Positions 10,397 to 19,221 of a DNA stretch of 64,000 nucleotides are shown piece by piece; positions within the stretch are counted from its first letter, which is position 1; each line of letters starts with the position of its first letter. The translations under genes and the position numbers were made by a program. This DNA is from Desulfuromonadales bacterium (GTDB lineage Bacteria > Desulfobacterota > Desulfuromonadia > Geobacterales > Pseudopelobacteraceae): the NCBI GenBank assembly GCA_013377095.1, contig JACAAY010000005.1, positions 1-64,000 on the forward strand. Direction: 5' to 3'. Below the pieces are notes generated by a model. That model ran no database searches. It was given only the letters and a program-made list of their open reading frames with translations, and had not been told where the DNA came from.

Positions 10397-10857
10397 AACC
10401 ATTCTCCTTTGAACGCACACAGACACTCCCCATCGACCGGGAACAGGCCTGGAGTTTTTTCTGCGACCCCGCCAATCTGGCGCGCATCACGCCTCCCTCC
10501 ATGGAATTCCGATTAACCTGTAACCCTCGCAGTGAAATCCACCCCGGGATGATCCTGACCTACTCACTGCGTCCGCTTTTCGGAATCAAGGTTGCCTGGA
10601 CAACCGAAATCACCCACGTCCACAAACCATTATTCTTTGTTGACGAACAACGCTTCGGACCCTATCGATTCTGGCATCATCAGCACCATTTCAAGGAAGT
10701 TGACGGAGGGGTTGAAATGTTCGATCTTGTGCACTATCTGCTGCCGCACATGCAGTTTTCCCGTATGGTTAACCGCTTTCTCGTGGTGCCGAGACTAAAA
10801 CGGATCTTCGATTTTCGTCAGAAAACATTGCAGGACCTTTTTGCAGCCGGGGGATAA
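10393..10857 (+). CDS. SRPBCC-family (START-like) protein
   Basis: A 154-residue cytoplasmic protein with the ligand-pocket fold of the polyketide cyclase / COQ10-like SRPBCC superfamily. Typical parts are the opening strand with PIDREQAWSFFCDPANLARITP, a central FGIKVAWTTEITH and FVDEQRFGPYRFWHHQHHF, and a C-terminal helix with RLKRIFDFRQKTLQDLF. It overlaps rarA by 4 bp (ATGA) and so is probably translationally coupled. Family members bind hydrophobic ligands, but the ligand cannot be told from sequence. Fold call good, function unknown. Confidence 0.85.
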   Translation: MKPFSFERTQTLPIDREQAWSFFCDPANLARITPPSMEFRLTCNPRSEIHPGMILTYSLRPLFGIKVAWTTEITHVHKPLFFVDEQRFGPYRFWHHQHHFKEVDGGVEMFDLVHYLLPHMQFSRMVNRFLVVPRLKRIFDFRQKTLQDLFAAGG

Positions 10858-10914
10858 CCACTGGCAACTGGCGCAGCCCGCGGTACAGATCGATTTATCG
10901 ACCAGGAGACACCA

Positions 10915-11877
10915 ATGAAACGACTTGCAATTCTCACCAGCGGTGGCGACTGTTCAGGAATGAACGCCACTATCCGGGCGGCGACACGCACCGCCATCGC
11001 CAACAATGTGGAGATGATCGGTTACCGCAAGGGTTTTGCCGGCCTGCTGAAAAATGACTTTATCGCCCTCGACACCAGATCGGTCTCCGGCACGCTGCAA
11101 CGCGGCGGAACCTTCCTGCAGTCGGCCCGATCCGCGGAATTCCGGAGCGAAGAGGGTCGCCAGAAGGCGCTGGCAAACCTGCTGGCGGAAAAAGTTGACG
11201 GGCTGATCGTGATCGGTGGGGATGGTTCTCTGAACGGCGCCCTGGCCCTGGAACGGTTGGGCTTCCCGGTGATCGGCATTCCGGCCAGCATCGATAACGA
11301 CATCCCCTACACCGACATGGCCCTGGGTGTGGATACGGCGCTCAACAACATCATCTACGCGGTGGATTGCATAAAGGATACGGCCAACTCCCACGACCGG
11401 GCCTTTATCGTGGAGGTCATGGGGCGTAATTCGGGGTATCTGGCAAGTATCGCGGCCATTGCCACCGGCGCAGAGTTCGCCATTGTTCCAGAGGTAATAC
11501 TGGATCTGGACGACATGTGCAACCGCTTGCACCGACGCTATGATGAGGGGCGCACGAATGCGCTGATCATCCTGGCCGAAGGTGCCGGACACGCCCAGGA
11601 ACTGGCCGAACGGCTTAAAAATTCAGTGGGTTTCGAAACACGGGTAACGGTTCTGGGGCACTACCAGCGCGGTGGTGCGCCAACCGTTTATGACCGGCTG
11701 CTGGGGAGCCGTTTTGGGCGCAAGGCGGTGGAATTACTGCTGTGCGGTACCAAGGGGGTCATGGTGGGAATGTCCGCTTCCAATCTGACCACCACATTGC
11801 TGGAAATGGTTTCCACCGGCGGTCAGAAGAAAGTCAATGATGAGCTATTGCGCATGGCTGACATACTGGGAATCTGA
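10915..11877 (+). CDS. pfkA: ATP-dependent 6-phosphofructokinase
   Basis: Glycolytic enzyme converting fructose-6-phosphate and ATP to fructose-1,6-bisphosphate. The 320 residues match the bacterial PfkA length. The N-terminal ILTSGGDCSGMN, the ATP-type GGDGS (101-105) and IDND with catalytic D127 align in number with the E. coli enzyme. The glycine in GGDGS argues for ATP rather than pyrophosphate. One difference is PASIDND where E. coli has PGTIDND. A good AGGAG precedes the ATG. It sits downstream of glgP and rarA in the same direction. Confidence 0.95.
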   Translation: MKRLAILTSGGDCSGMNATIRAATRTAIANNVEMIGYRKGFAGLLKNDFIALDTRSVSGTLQRGGTFLQSARSAEFRSEEGRQKALANLLAEKVDGLIVIGGDGSLNGALALERLGFPVIGIPASIDNDIPYTDMALGVDTALNNIIYAVDCIKDTANSHDRAFIVEVMGRNSGYLASIAAIATGAEFAIVPEVILDLDDMCNRLHRRYDEGRTNALIILAEGAGHAQELAERLKNSVGFETRVTVLGHYQRGGAPTVYDRLLGSRFGRKAVELLLCGTKGVMVGMSASNLTTTLLEMVSTGGQKKVNDELLRMADILGI

Positions 11878-11879
11878 AC

Positions 11880-12953
11880 ATGCGCCGAAGATCCCATTAC
11901 AGAGGTCAGTCGAGCAAGGCCGGCCTTCCCCCCGGAACACTGGTCCATACCGGCAAGCTGCCGACAACCGGGATATCCACCGTCAGCGTCATGACCTACT
12001 CGCCACAGAATATACATGAGTACCGCCCGGACAACCTTGACCAATGTATCCCGATAAAAGGCACGAGCGATATTACCTGGGTCAACGTGGAAGGGTTGCA
12101 GGATGTGGAGTTGATCAGGCACTTTGGTGACTGTTATGGACTGCACCCGCTGATTCTGGAGGATATTGTCAACACCAGCCAGCGCCCCAAACTCGAGGAT
12201 TATGGTGACTATATCTTTATCGTTGCCCGCATGGTAGGGTTTCACAAGGATCACGGGATCGAGACCGAACAGATCAGCATGATCCTCGGTCCCGGTTATC
12301 TACTTTCCTTCCAGGAGGGAATCGAAGGCGATGTATTCGAACCGGTCCGTGAACGCATGCGCGCCGGCCGGGGACGCATCAGGAGTTTGGAATCGGATTA
12401 TCTGGCCTACGGCCTGATCGATGCAATTGTTGACGGATATTTTACCGTACTGGAAGACATGGGTGAGTTTGTCGAAGACCTTGAGGAGGAACTGGCCGAG
12501 GGGCCGACTCAACAGATTCTCAAACGTATTATCGGACTCAAGCGGGAAATCATCTTCATGCGGAAAAGTGTCTGGCCGCTACGCGAGGTAACCGCGGCCC
12601 TGGAAAGGGGTGAATCGAAGCTGATCAGCGATGTTTCCCGCGTCTATTTCCGCGACATCTATGACCACACCATCCAGGTGATTGACGGCATCGAGACCTT
12701 CCGCGACTTGCTCTCCGGCATGCTTGACCTGTACCTTTCCAGCATCGGCAACCGTACGAATGAAGTCATGAAGTTTCTGACCGTAATCGGCACCATTTTT
12801 CTGCCGCTGACATTTCTGGTGGGTGTATACGGCATGAATTTCAAACACATGCCTGAACTGGAACGGCCCAATGGTTACTTTGAGCTGTGGGGAGTGATGG
12901 TTGCGCTCTCCCTGCTGATGATTCTCTATTTCAAAAGAAAGCGGTGGCTCTAG
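11880..12953 (+). CDS. corA: CorA-family magnesium/cobalt transporter
   Basis: A 357-residue inner-membrane divalent-metal channel. A long N-terminal cytoplasmic domain (WVNVEGLQD, HPLILEDIVN, PKLEDYGDY) and a helical stalk lead to two C-terminal TM segments. The pore signature YGMNF has GMN at 318-320, and the protein ends in a basic tail (FKRKRWL). It starts 2 bp after pfkA. The first 45 residues (rich in Gly, Pro, Arg) precede the conserved core and are seen in other Geobacter-like CorA proteins as I recall. Mg versus Co specificity cannot be told. Confidence 0.94.
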   Translation: MRRRSHYRGQSSKAGLPPGTLVHTGKLPTTGISTVSVMTYSPQNIHEYRPDNLDQCIPIKGTSDITWVNVEGLQDVELIRHFGDCYGLHPLILEDIVNTSQRPKLEDYGDYIFIVARMVGFHKDHGIETEQISMILGPGYLLSFQEGIEGDVFEPVRERMRAGRGRIRSLESDYLAYGLIDAIVDGYFTVLEDMGEFVEDLEEELAEGPTQQILKRIIGLKREIIFMRKSVWPLREVTAALERGESKLISDVSRVYFRDIYDHTIQVIDGIETFRDLLSGMLDLYLSSIGNRTNEVMKFLTVIGTIFLPLTFLVGVYGMNFKHMPELERPNGYFELWGVMVALSLLMILYFKRKRWL

Positions 12954-12968
12954 CCGCCAGGTGACAGC

Positions 12969-13316
12969 ATGACGAAAATCGTACTCCGATGGGTGTTGAA
13001 CTCCTTTGCGCTGTTTATGGTGATGAAGCTGATTCCCGGAGGCATCCACATCGACCACTTCAGGGATCTGTTGCTGGCAACTCTGGTCATCGGCCTCCTG
13101 AATACATTCCTGCGACCGATCATCGTGCTGTTAACCCTGCCGGCAACCGTGGTTACCCTGGGTCTCTTCACCCTGGTGATCAACGGTTTTATTTTCTATC
13201 TGGCCGCCCATCTGCTGGAAGGGTTCCGGGTTGCCGGCTTCGGTGCCGCCTTTGTGGCGGCTCTTCTCTACAGCATCTTCAGTTGTGTCTTGAATCTGGT
13301 ATTTGGCAGGGATTGA
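12969..13316 (+). CDS. Small four-helix membrane protein (phage holin 4_2 / Mycobact_memb-like family)
   Basis: A 115-residue inner-membrane protein with about four hydrophobic helices. The motifs VIGLLNTFLRPIIVLLTLP and TLGLFTLVINGFIFYLAAHLLEGF are typical of the PF04020 group, which databases call phage holin but which is widespread on chromosomes without phage. Nothing else here is phage-like, so the holin name should not be read as function. It follows corA by 15 bp, probably in the same transcript, with an AGGTGA site before the ATG. Confidence 0.85.
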   Translation: MTKIVLRWVLNSFALFMVMKLIPGGIHIDHFRDLLLATLVIGLLNTFLRPIIVLLTLPATVVTLGLFTLVINGFIFYLAAHLLEGFRVAGFGAAFVAALLYSIFSCVLNLVFGRD

Positions 13317-13321
13317 ACGGG

Positions 13322-13609
13322 TTATCCATAAATTGAGAATGTGGAGGTGGGATTTCCGGACCCCAGCAGGGCTTTTCTCTCACCGGAAGTCACGGCAAGG
13401 GACGGTTTTTTCTTTTCCACGGAAACGGCGGTGTCGGTCAGTGAGGTGGAGAGGGTCACAATATCTTCGGAAAAACGCTGGGGTTGACCTCCCGCACGGG
13501 CTGACCCCCCCCCCTTTTCCGGTGTTTTCTGGTCGATCTGCCGCTGCGGCAGACCAGACGCGACATGCGTTGCAGGAGTATGTAATCTATTTTCCACGGT
13601 AGACGGCAT
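13322..13609 (-). CDS. Small hypothetical protein with a G10 tract
   Basis: A 95-residue predicted soluble protein. I chose ATG 13609 because GGGTGG lies 5 bp upstream. It is hydrophilic, with EDIVTLSTSLTD in the middle and a C-terminal VTSGERKALLGS leading to FSIYG, a pattern I remember from short deltaproteobacterial proteins of unknown role. The codons for KGGG contain ten consecutive G (13505-13514 as C on the plus strand), unusual inside a gene. It converges with the holin-like gene. It could be a real small protein, a phase-variable one, or a decayed one. Confidence 0.5.
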   Translation of the reverse strand: MPSTVENRLHTPATHVASGLPQRQIDQKTPEKGGGSARAGGQPQRFSEDIVTLSTSLTDTAVSVEKKKPSLAVTSGERKALLGSGNPTSTFSIYG

Positions 13610-13685
13610 ACTAACCACCCATTACTTATCATTTTAATCAATATTAGTCCCTAAGCTGAGATTTCACAAGTGTGTTTTCACAGGA

Positions 13686-13712
13686 TTGCATCCGCCAATA
13701 TTTTAATATAAT
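13686..13712 (+). promoter_or_regulatory. Promoter upstream of the YajG-like lipoprotein gene
   Basis: A perfect TATAAT (13707-13712) with TTGCAT (13686-13691) upstream at a short 15-bp spacing. Start is expected near 13719, 37 nt before the ATG at 13756. The surrounding stretch is AT-rich. Confidence 0.45.
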
Positions 13713-13755
13713 ACTACAAACAGAAACCATTCCCATCACCAGCGAGGCATGCGCC

Positions 13756-14382
13756 ATGAAGACCGGATTACCCTTTATCACCCACCTTCTACTCGGTACG
13801 CTGCTCTTGGCGGCAAGCCTTTCGGGTTGTGCCACAATCGACCAGAAAATTGATTTAAGCTACTCACCCATTGATCGCGCTTTTGGCCGTCAGAGCGAAT
13901 CTATTGTTGTTGCCCGCGCCAATTCCGCTCCTGCCGTCAGAAACAGCAGAGGAGAATGGATCGTCGGCGCTCTCAACAATGTGCACGGCGTTCACAAGGC
14001 CGACTTGCTGGCAGACCGCAACCAGGGAGAATGGGTCACCGATGCGCTGCTGCTGGAACTGAAACACGCTGGCTTTAACGCCACCTATAAGGACCCGCTT
14101 CCCGTCGGCGCAACCCTCGGCATCCAACTCAGTGATATCACCTCCTTTATGAATGTAAACAGGGACCTGTTCAATACAGAAGTAAAACAGGAGCTGAAGT
14201 TCACCGTGGATATCTTCCAGAACGGCTCCAGGGTCAAAACCTTTGCCGTGGCGTCGCGCACCAGTCAAACCGTGGCTTTGATCGCTTCCGCAGATGAGAA
14301 TGCAAAGATCATGCTTCAGGCTCTGCAGGATGCCATGCAGCAGGTCATGTCCGAAGTGCATGCCCAGACACAGAAGAAGTGA
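13756..14382 (+). CDS. YajG-like outer-membrane lipoprotein
   Basis: A 208-residue lipoprotein. A signal sequence ends in the lipobox LSGC, with C25 as the lipidated residue. The body (SPIDRAFGRQSESIVVAR, WVTDALLLELKHAGFNATY, LGIQLSDITSF) resembles the YajG family of uncharacterised lipoproteins. The ATG at 13756 is supported by AGCGAGG 8 bp upstream; a longer in-frame start at 13672 would spoil the signal sequence. Its stop overlaps the GTG start of tilS (GTGA). Role unknown; no partner gene is evident. Confidence 0.8.
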   Translation: MKTGLPFITHLLLGTLLLAASLSGCATIDQKIDLSYSPIDRAFGRQSESIVVARANSAPAVRNSRGEWIVGALNNVHGVHKADLLADRNQGEWVTDALLLELKHAGFNATYKDPLPVGATLGIQLSDITSFMNVNRDLFNTEVKQELKFTVDIFQNGSRVKTFAVASRTSQTVALIASADENAKIMLQALQDAMQQVMSEVHAQTQKK

Positions 14383-15770
14383 TTGTTACGAATCTCCCCG
14401 CACGTGTCAGCCGCATCATCCATGAACAGCACCTTATCAGTCCCGGCGACACCATCATCATTGCCCTCTCGGGAGGGATGGATTCCTCCGTCCTCTTGGA
14501 TATTCTGGCTGGATTAAACAAATTGTCGGCACAACTCGTGGTTGCCCACCTCAACCACTGCCTGCGCGGAGAAGAATCGGATGCCGATGAGCAATTTTGC
14601 CGCGAACTGGCTGAACAGTATGCCCTCCCCTTCGAGTCCCGACGCATCGATGTGGCTGATCTGGCCCGCCGTGAAGGCCTTAACCTGGAAGATGCCGGGC
14701 GCCGGGCCCGCATCTCTTTTCTGGATGAAGTCCGTGCGACCTGGCAGGCAACCGCCATCGCCCTGGCCCACCACAGCGATGATCAGGCCGAGACGGTGCT
14801 GATGCGCCTCTTGCGCGGTTCCGGTGCCACCGGCCTATCCGGCATGGTACTCCGCAGCACCAACAACCGTATCCGCCCGCTGCTGACCAGCACGCGCAGC
14901 GAGATCGAAGCTTATCTCGATGCCCGGCAACTGAAGCATCGGGAAGACTCCAGCAACCATGACACGGCCTTTCTGCGCAACCGCATCCGCCACGAACTGC
15001 TGCCGCTTTTGCAGCAGTACAACCCTGCCATCCGCGAACGTTTGGTTACCACCGCAACGATTTTGGCCGATGAGAATGAGCTGCTGGAACACCAGGCATC
15101 TGCACTGTCAGCCTCTGTCTGCACCATAACGGATACGGGCATATCCTGTTCGCTGAGCCGCCTGGCGGAAGCCCCCGCCGCCCTGAGACGCAGGCTCTTC
15201 CGCCAGGCATTAACAACCCTGGCCGGAGATGGCGATCATTTCTCCCAGCGTCACATACAGGCGCTGGAGCAGCTGGCCGAATCATCACGTCCCAACGCAC
15301 GCATCAACCTTCCGCGACGCATTATTGCGCTACGCGAGTACGGAACGCTGCTTCTCCAAAAAACGTCCTCTGAAAAAACGGATAGGGCTAAAGAGTTCGA
15401 AATTCCCGGACCCGGTCACTATCGCCTCTTCGATGGTTCCAGCGTAACATTACACATGGCACGTGCACCGCTTGCGCCCTCCTCAAGACACTCCTGCTCG
15501 GCGCTCTTCGATCCTGACAAAGCCCCCTTTCCCTGGCATGTGCGTACCTTCAGACCGGGTGACCGCATACATCCCCTGGGCATGACTGGCAGCAAAAAGC
15601 TCAAGAATCTCTTTATCGATAATAAAATACCCCTCGAAAAGCGGAGACAGATTCCCCTCATTTTCAGTGGCGACACACTGATCTGGGTCTGCGGTGTGCG
15701 CCTATCCCGCAGCGCTACTCTTGATGACACGTCGAAAAACATCGTAATGGCGGTATACTCTCGGGAGTAA
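14379..15770 (+). CDS. tilS: tRNA(Ile)-lysidine synthetase
   Basis: Modifies C34 of the CAU-anticodon isoleucine tRNA to lysidine, changing it from Met to Ile decoding; an essential function. The 463 residues include the PP-loop SGGMDSSV (31-38), HLNHCLRGEESDADE, AHHSDDQAET and the C-terminal domain with KLKNLFIDNKIPLEKR. It starts with GTG within the stop of the lipoprotein gene, so translation is probably coupled. In many bacteria tilS lies just before ftsH; here the pentose-phosphate genes stand between them. Confidence 0.95.
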   Translation: MIVTNLPARVSRIIHEQHLISPGDTIIIALSGGMDSSVLLDILAGLNKLSAQLVVAHLNHCLRGEESDADEQFCRELAEQYALPFESRRIDVADLARREGLNLEDAGRRARISFLDEVRATWQATAIALAHHSDDQAETVLMRLLRGSGATGLSGMVLRSTNNRIRPLLTSTRSEIEAYLDARQLKHREDSSNHDTAFLRNRIRHELLPLLQQYNPAIRERLVTTATILADENELLEHQASALSASVCTITDTGISCSLSRLAEAPAALRRRLFRQALTTLAGDGDHFSQRHIQALEQLAESSRPNARINLPRRIIALREYGTLLLQKTSSEKTDRAKEFEIPGPGHYRLFDGSSVTLHMARAPLAPSSRHSCSALFDPDKAPFPWHVRTFRPGDRIHPLGMTGSKKLKNLFIDNKIPLEKRRQIPLIFSGDTLIWVCGVRLSRSATLDDTSKNIVMAVYSRE

Positions 15771-15786
15771 TCAAAAGGAGGTTTTC

Positions 15787-16812
15787 ATGCGCATGGGAAT
15801 GATCGGTGTAGGCAGGATGGGCGGAGACATGGTGCGCCGTCTGCTGCGAAACGGACACGAGTGCGTGGTCCACGCCCGCAGGGCCTCATCCATGGAACCG
15901 CTGGTCAGCGCGGGAGCAACGGGAGCCTCGTCGCTGGCCGAGTTTATCTCGTTACTACCGGTGCCGCGCATTGTCTGGCTGATGATCCCGGCCGCCTCGG
16001 TGGACAGGGTCATCGCGGACATTGTCCCGCTTTTGAGCGCGGGTGACATTCTGATTGACGGCGGCAACTCCCACTACCACGACGACATTCGACGCAGTAA
16101 TGAGCTTCGCAACAGGTCGATTCATTATCTGGATGTGGGCACCAGCGGCGGGATCTGGGGGCTTGAACGGGGCTACTGTCTGATGATCGGCGGCGAGATT
16201 GAGCAGGTTGCCTATCTCGATCCGCTCTTCGCCTCACTGGCGCCCGGCAAGGAGGCGGCACCGGACACTCCCGGCCGCATCACCCAAACCTCCACTGCCG
16301 AACAGGGCTACCTGCACTGCGGTGAGAGCGGCGCCGGACACTTTGTCAAAATGGTCCACAACGGCATCGAATACGGCCTGATGGCAGCTTACGCCGAAGG
16401 ATTCAACATCCTCCGCCACGCCAATATCGGCACCAGTGAGCGGGAAACCGATGCGGAAACAACACCGCTGCGCAATCCCGAACACTTCCGCTACGACCTG
16501 AACCTGTCAGACATTGCCGAACTGTGGCGACGGGGAAGTGTTGTCGCTTCCTGGTTGCTCGATCTGACCGCCAGGGCATTCAACACTGACCAGGGTTTGG
16601 AGGGATTCGCCGGCAGGGTCTCCGACTCGGGTGAGGGGCGCTGGACCATAAATACCGCCATTGAAGCGGGCGTTCCCGCGCCGGTGCTGAGCACGGCACT
16701 CTTCCAGCGCTTCAGTTCCCGTGGCGAAGCGGATTTTGCCGACCGGCTCCTGTCCGCCATGCGGTATGAATTCGGGGGGCATCGGGAAAAGGAACCCACA
16801 AAGGAGACATGA
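15787..16812 (+). CDS. gnd: 6-phosphogluconate dehydrogenase, short (YqeC/GndA-type) form
   Basis: Oxidatively decarboxylates 6-phosphogluconate to ribulose-5-phosphate. The N-terminal Rossmann motif is GVGRMG (7-12), followed by [24 protein letters not shown] and the catalytic [11 protein letters not shown]. At 341 residues it belongs to the short class rather than the 470-residue Gnd of enterobacteria; that class often uses NAD. AAAAGGAGG precedes the ATG. It forms an operon with zwf (4-bp overlap) and pgl (4-bp overlap), giving the whole oxidative pentose-phosphate branch. Confidence 0.94.
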   Translation: MRMGMIGVGRMGGDMVRRLLRNGHECVVHARRASSMEPLVSAGATGASSLAEFISLLPVPRIVWLMIPAASVDRVIADIVPLLSAGDILIDGGNSHYHDDIRRSNELRNRSIHYLDVGTSGGIWGLERGYCLMIGGEIEQVAYLDPLFASLAPGKEAAPDTPGRITQTSTAEQGYLHCGESGAGHFVKMVHNGIEYGLMAAYAEGFNILRHANIGTSERETDAETTPLRNPEHFRYDLNLSDIAELWRRGSVVASWLLDLTARAFNTDQGLEGFAGRVSDSGEGRWTINTAIEAGVPAPVLSTALFQRFSSRGEADFADRLLSAMRYEFGGHREKEPTKET

Positions 16813-18332
16813 CCATGCTGTCAACAACAGCGCTTGAGCCAACCATAATCATTATTTTCGGTGGCGCTGGCGACCTCACCAAACGCAAGCTTGTACCGGC
16901 GCTGTACAATCTCCTGCAGGACAATCTGCTCCCCCAGCGCTATGCCATCGTCGGCATCGGCCGAAGAAAAATGGACGACGAGGCTTTTCGCGGGTATCTC
17001 AGAGAGGGGTTGGACCAGTTTTCACGTCGTGGACAGGCCGCTGAAGATCCCTGGCAGGATTTTGCCGCCAACATCTCCTATGTTTCCGAGGATGTCTCCT
17101 CAGCAACATCCGGAGCCGCCCTTACCCTACGCCTGAACGAGCTCGACAACGCCTGGGGAGTTCGGGCCAACCGCATCTTTTACCTGGCCATCCCCCCCTA
17201 CATGATGGAACCGGCAGCGGCAACCCTGAAGAGGATCGGAGTCTGCCGGGACTGCAAACGCGACCGGCTGGTGGTGGAAAAACCATTTGGCCGGGACATT
17301 ACCTCAGCCCATGCACTCAACAACCTCTTGTCCGGAATGTTTGTGGAATCACAGATCTACCGCATCGATCATTTCCTGGGCAAGGAAACGGTGCAGAACA
17401 TTTTGGCCTTCCGTTTTGCCAACTCCCTCTTTGAACCGCTCTGGAACCGCCGCTACATCGAACATATCCAAATCACCGTCGCCGAAACGGTCGGGGTAGA
17501 AAACCGGGCCAATTTTTTCGAGCAGTCCGGCACCCTGCGCGACATGGTCCAGAATCATCTGCTCCAGATCCTCTGCCTGGTGGCCATGGAGCCGCCCATA
17601 TCGTTCGACGCCGACGAGGTCCGCAACAAAAAGGTGGATGTGCTGCGCGCCATCCGCCCCATCCAGGCCGATACGGTCCACCAGAGCGCGGTACGGGGGC
17701 AGTACGACAGGGGCTTCGTTGAGGGGAAAGCCGTACCGGGCTACCGTGAGGAAACCGACATATCACCCCTTTCATCCACGGAAACCTACGTTGCCCTCAA
17801 GCTTTTCATCGACAACTGGCGCTGGCAGGGGATCCCCTTTTACCTGCGTACCGGCAAACGCCTTCCCAGTAAGGTTTCCGAGGTTTCCATCATCTTCCGT
17901 TCTCCTCCCCATCAGCTCTTCCCCTCTGCCGCGGTGGACAACTGGCAGCCGAACCGGATTGTGATCAGGATTCAGCCCGAAGAAGGTATCGGCACCCGCA
18001 TTCAGGTTAAACAACCAGGCACACGCCTGCTGCTGGGTGAGGCTGACATGCAGTTCCGCTACCGGGAAGCGTTCAAAGCACCTGCTCCCGAGGCCTACGA
18101 AACGCTGCTGCTGGATGTGATCCGTGGCGACGCCACGCTCTTCATGCGCGCCGATCAGGTGGAGTGCGCCTGGAACGTAGTATCGCCGATCCTGACCGCC
18201 TGGGAAGCGGTGCCACCCAGCGATTTTCCCGACTATGCAGCCGGAAGCTGGGGGCCGGAGGCAGCCGATCGCATGATTGCCCGGAGCGGCCACAGCTGGT
18301 TACAGCCCAGTTTGAAGAAATCGTACCAATGA
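16809..18332 (+). CDS. zwf: Glucose-6-phosphate 1-dehydrogenase
   Basis: First enzyme of the oxidative pentose-phosphate pathway, making 6-phosphogluconolactone and NADPH. The 507 residues include the coenzyme motif [10 protein letters not shown] (18-27), the substrate-site [10 protein letters not shown] (184-193) and RNKKVDVL further on. The start ATG overlaps the gnd stop; a second ATG two codons later (16815) is also possible. The 3' end overlaps pgl by 4 bp. The tight packing argues for one transcript and coupled translation. Confidence 0.96.
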   Translation: MTMLSTTALEPTIIIIFGGAGDLTKRKLVPALYNLLQDNLLPQRYAIVGIGRRKMDDEAFRGYLREGLDQFSRRGQAAEDPWQDFAANISYVSEDVSSATSGAALTLRLNELDNAWGVRANRIFYLAIPPYMMEPAAATLKRIGVCRDCKRDRLVVEKPFGRDITSAHALNNLLSGMFVESQIYRIDHFLGKETVQNILAFRFANSLFEPLWNRRYIEHIQITVAETVGVENRANFFEQSGTLRDMVQNHLLQILCLVAMEPPISFDADEVRNKKVDVLRAIRPIQADTVHQSAVRGQYDRGFVEGKAVPGYREETDISPLSSTETYVALKLFIDNWRWQGIPFYLRTGKRLPSKVSEVSIIFRSPPHQLFPSAAVDNWQPNRIVIRIQPEEGIGTRIQVKQPGTRLLLGEADMQFRYREAFKAPAPEAYETLLLDVIRGDATLFMRADQVECAWNVVSPILTAWEAVPPSDFPDYAAGSWGPEAADRMIARSGHSWLQPSLKKSYQ

Positions 18333-19075
18333 TCAAGGTATTCAGCACTATTGAGACACTCAGCACGGGGATTGCGGAGCTTTTTGCATCGGCTGCAGAA
18401 CAGGCCGTTGCTTCACAAGGACGCTTCTCAGCCCTACTCAGCGGCGGTGAAACGCCCCGCCGCACCTATGAGCTCCTGGCTCAAGAGCCATTCCGTCAGC
18501 GCATACCCTGGAACAGCATCCATCTGTTTTGGGGAGATGAGCGCTGTGTGGCTGACACAGACCCGCGCAGCAACGCCCATGTGGTCAGGCAGACCCTTCT
18601 GGACAGGGTCCCGATGCCCGAACGGCAGATTCACCCGATCACCTGTGACGGGTCACCACAAACGGCAGCCTCAGCGTATGAAACGTCACTGCGATCCCAT
18701 TTTTCGGATGACAAGGCCCGATTCGATCTTGTCATGCTCGGTCTGGGAGACGATGGTCACACAGCCTCTCTGTTTCCCGGAACCGCTGCACTCAGAGAAC
18801 AGCATCACTGGGTAATTGCCACTCAAAAACCGGGTGAGGATATCATGCGTGTCACGGTAACGATACCCCTCCTGAATCAGGCCGGACTGGTGGTATTTCT
18901 GGTTGCGGGTCCGGGCAAAGCGTCCGTACTGCGCAGGGTGCTTGAGGGGCCGCTAACTCCTGACCTGTTTCCCGCGCAACGGGTAAAACCGGTTGATGGC
19001 GGCCTTTTGTGGTATGTTGAAGAATCTGCGGCCCGGCTCCTGTCGCCCGGTATACATACCAGAGGAAAAATGTAA
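18329..19075 (+). CDS. pgl: 6-phosphogluconolactonase (DevB/Pgl type)
   Basis: Hydrolyses 6-phosphogluconolactone to 6-phosphogluconate, joining the zwf and gnd steps. The 248 residues carry [14 protein letters not shown], the WGDERCV motif, and [15 protein letters not shown]. The frame stays open upstream to 18164, but that part lies inside zwf and the ATG at 18329, overlapping the zwf TGA, gives the correct family N-terminus. Last gene of gnd-zwf-pgl; no clear terminator before ftsH. Confidence 0.94.
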   Translation: MIKVFSTIETLSTGIAELFASAAEQAVASQGRFSALLSGGETPRRTYELLAQEPFRQRIPWNSIHLFWGDERCVADTDPRSNAHVVRQTLLDRVPMPERQIHPITCDGSPQTAASAYETSLRSHFSDDKARFDLVMLGLGDDGHTASLFPGTAALREQHHWVIATQKPGEDIMRVTVTIPLLNQAGLVVFLVAGPGKASVLRRVLEGPLTPDLFPAQRVKPVDGGLLWYVEESAARLLSPGIHTRGKM

Positions 19076-19147
19076 TACAACAGCTGACGCGCCATCCCTT
19101 GACACGGCGGCCAATCGTTCGCAAGGCCTCAAAACAAGCCAATTTTC

Positions 19148-19176
19148 TTGTAAACCGACACCTGGTGTGCTAGTTA
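19148..19176 (+). promoter_or_regulatory. Candidate promoter for ftsH
   Basis: TTGTAA (19148-19153), a 17-bp spacer, and TAGTTA (19171-19176) preceded by TG one base before, as in extended -10 promoters. The gap between pgl and ftsH is AT-rich here. Start would fall about 40 nt before the GTG. Confidence 0.35.
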
Positions 19177-19221
19177 TTTATATTTAAACTTTATGATCCA
19201 CGCTTTCTCTTGGGGGTACAC

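Noticed and set aside
12969-13316. Prophage trace suggested by the holin-family membrane protein
   Set aside because: This family is common on chromosomes, and no other phage gene or attachment site is near.
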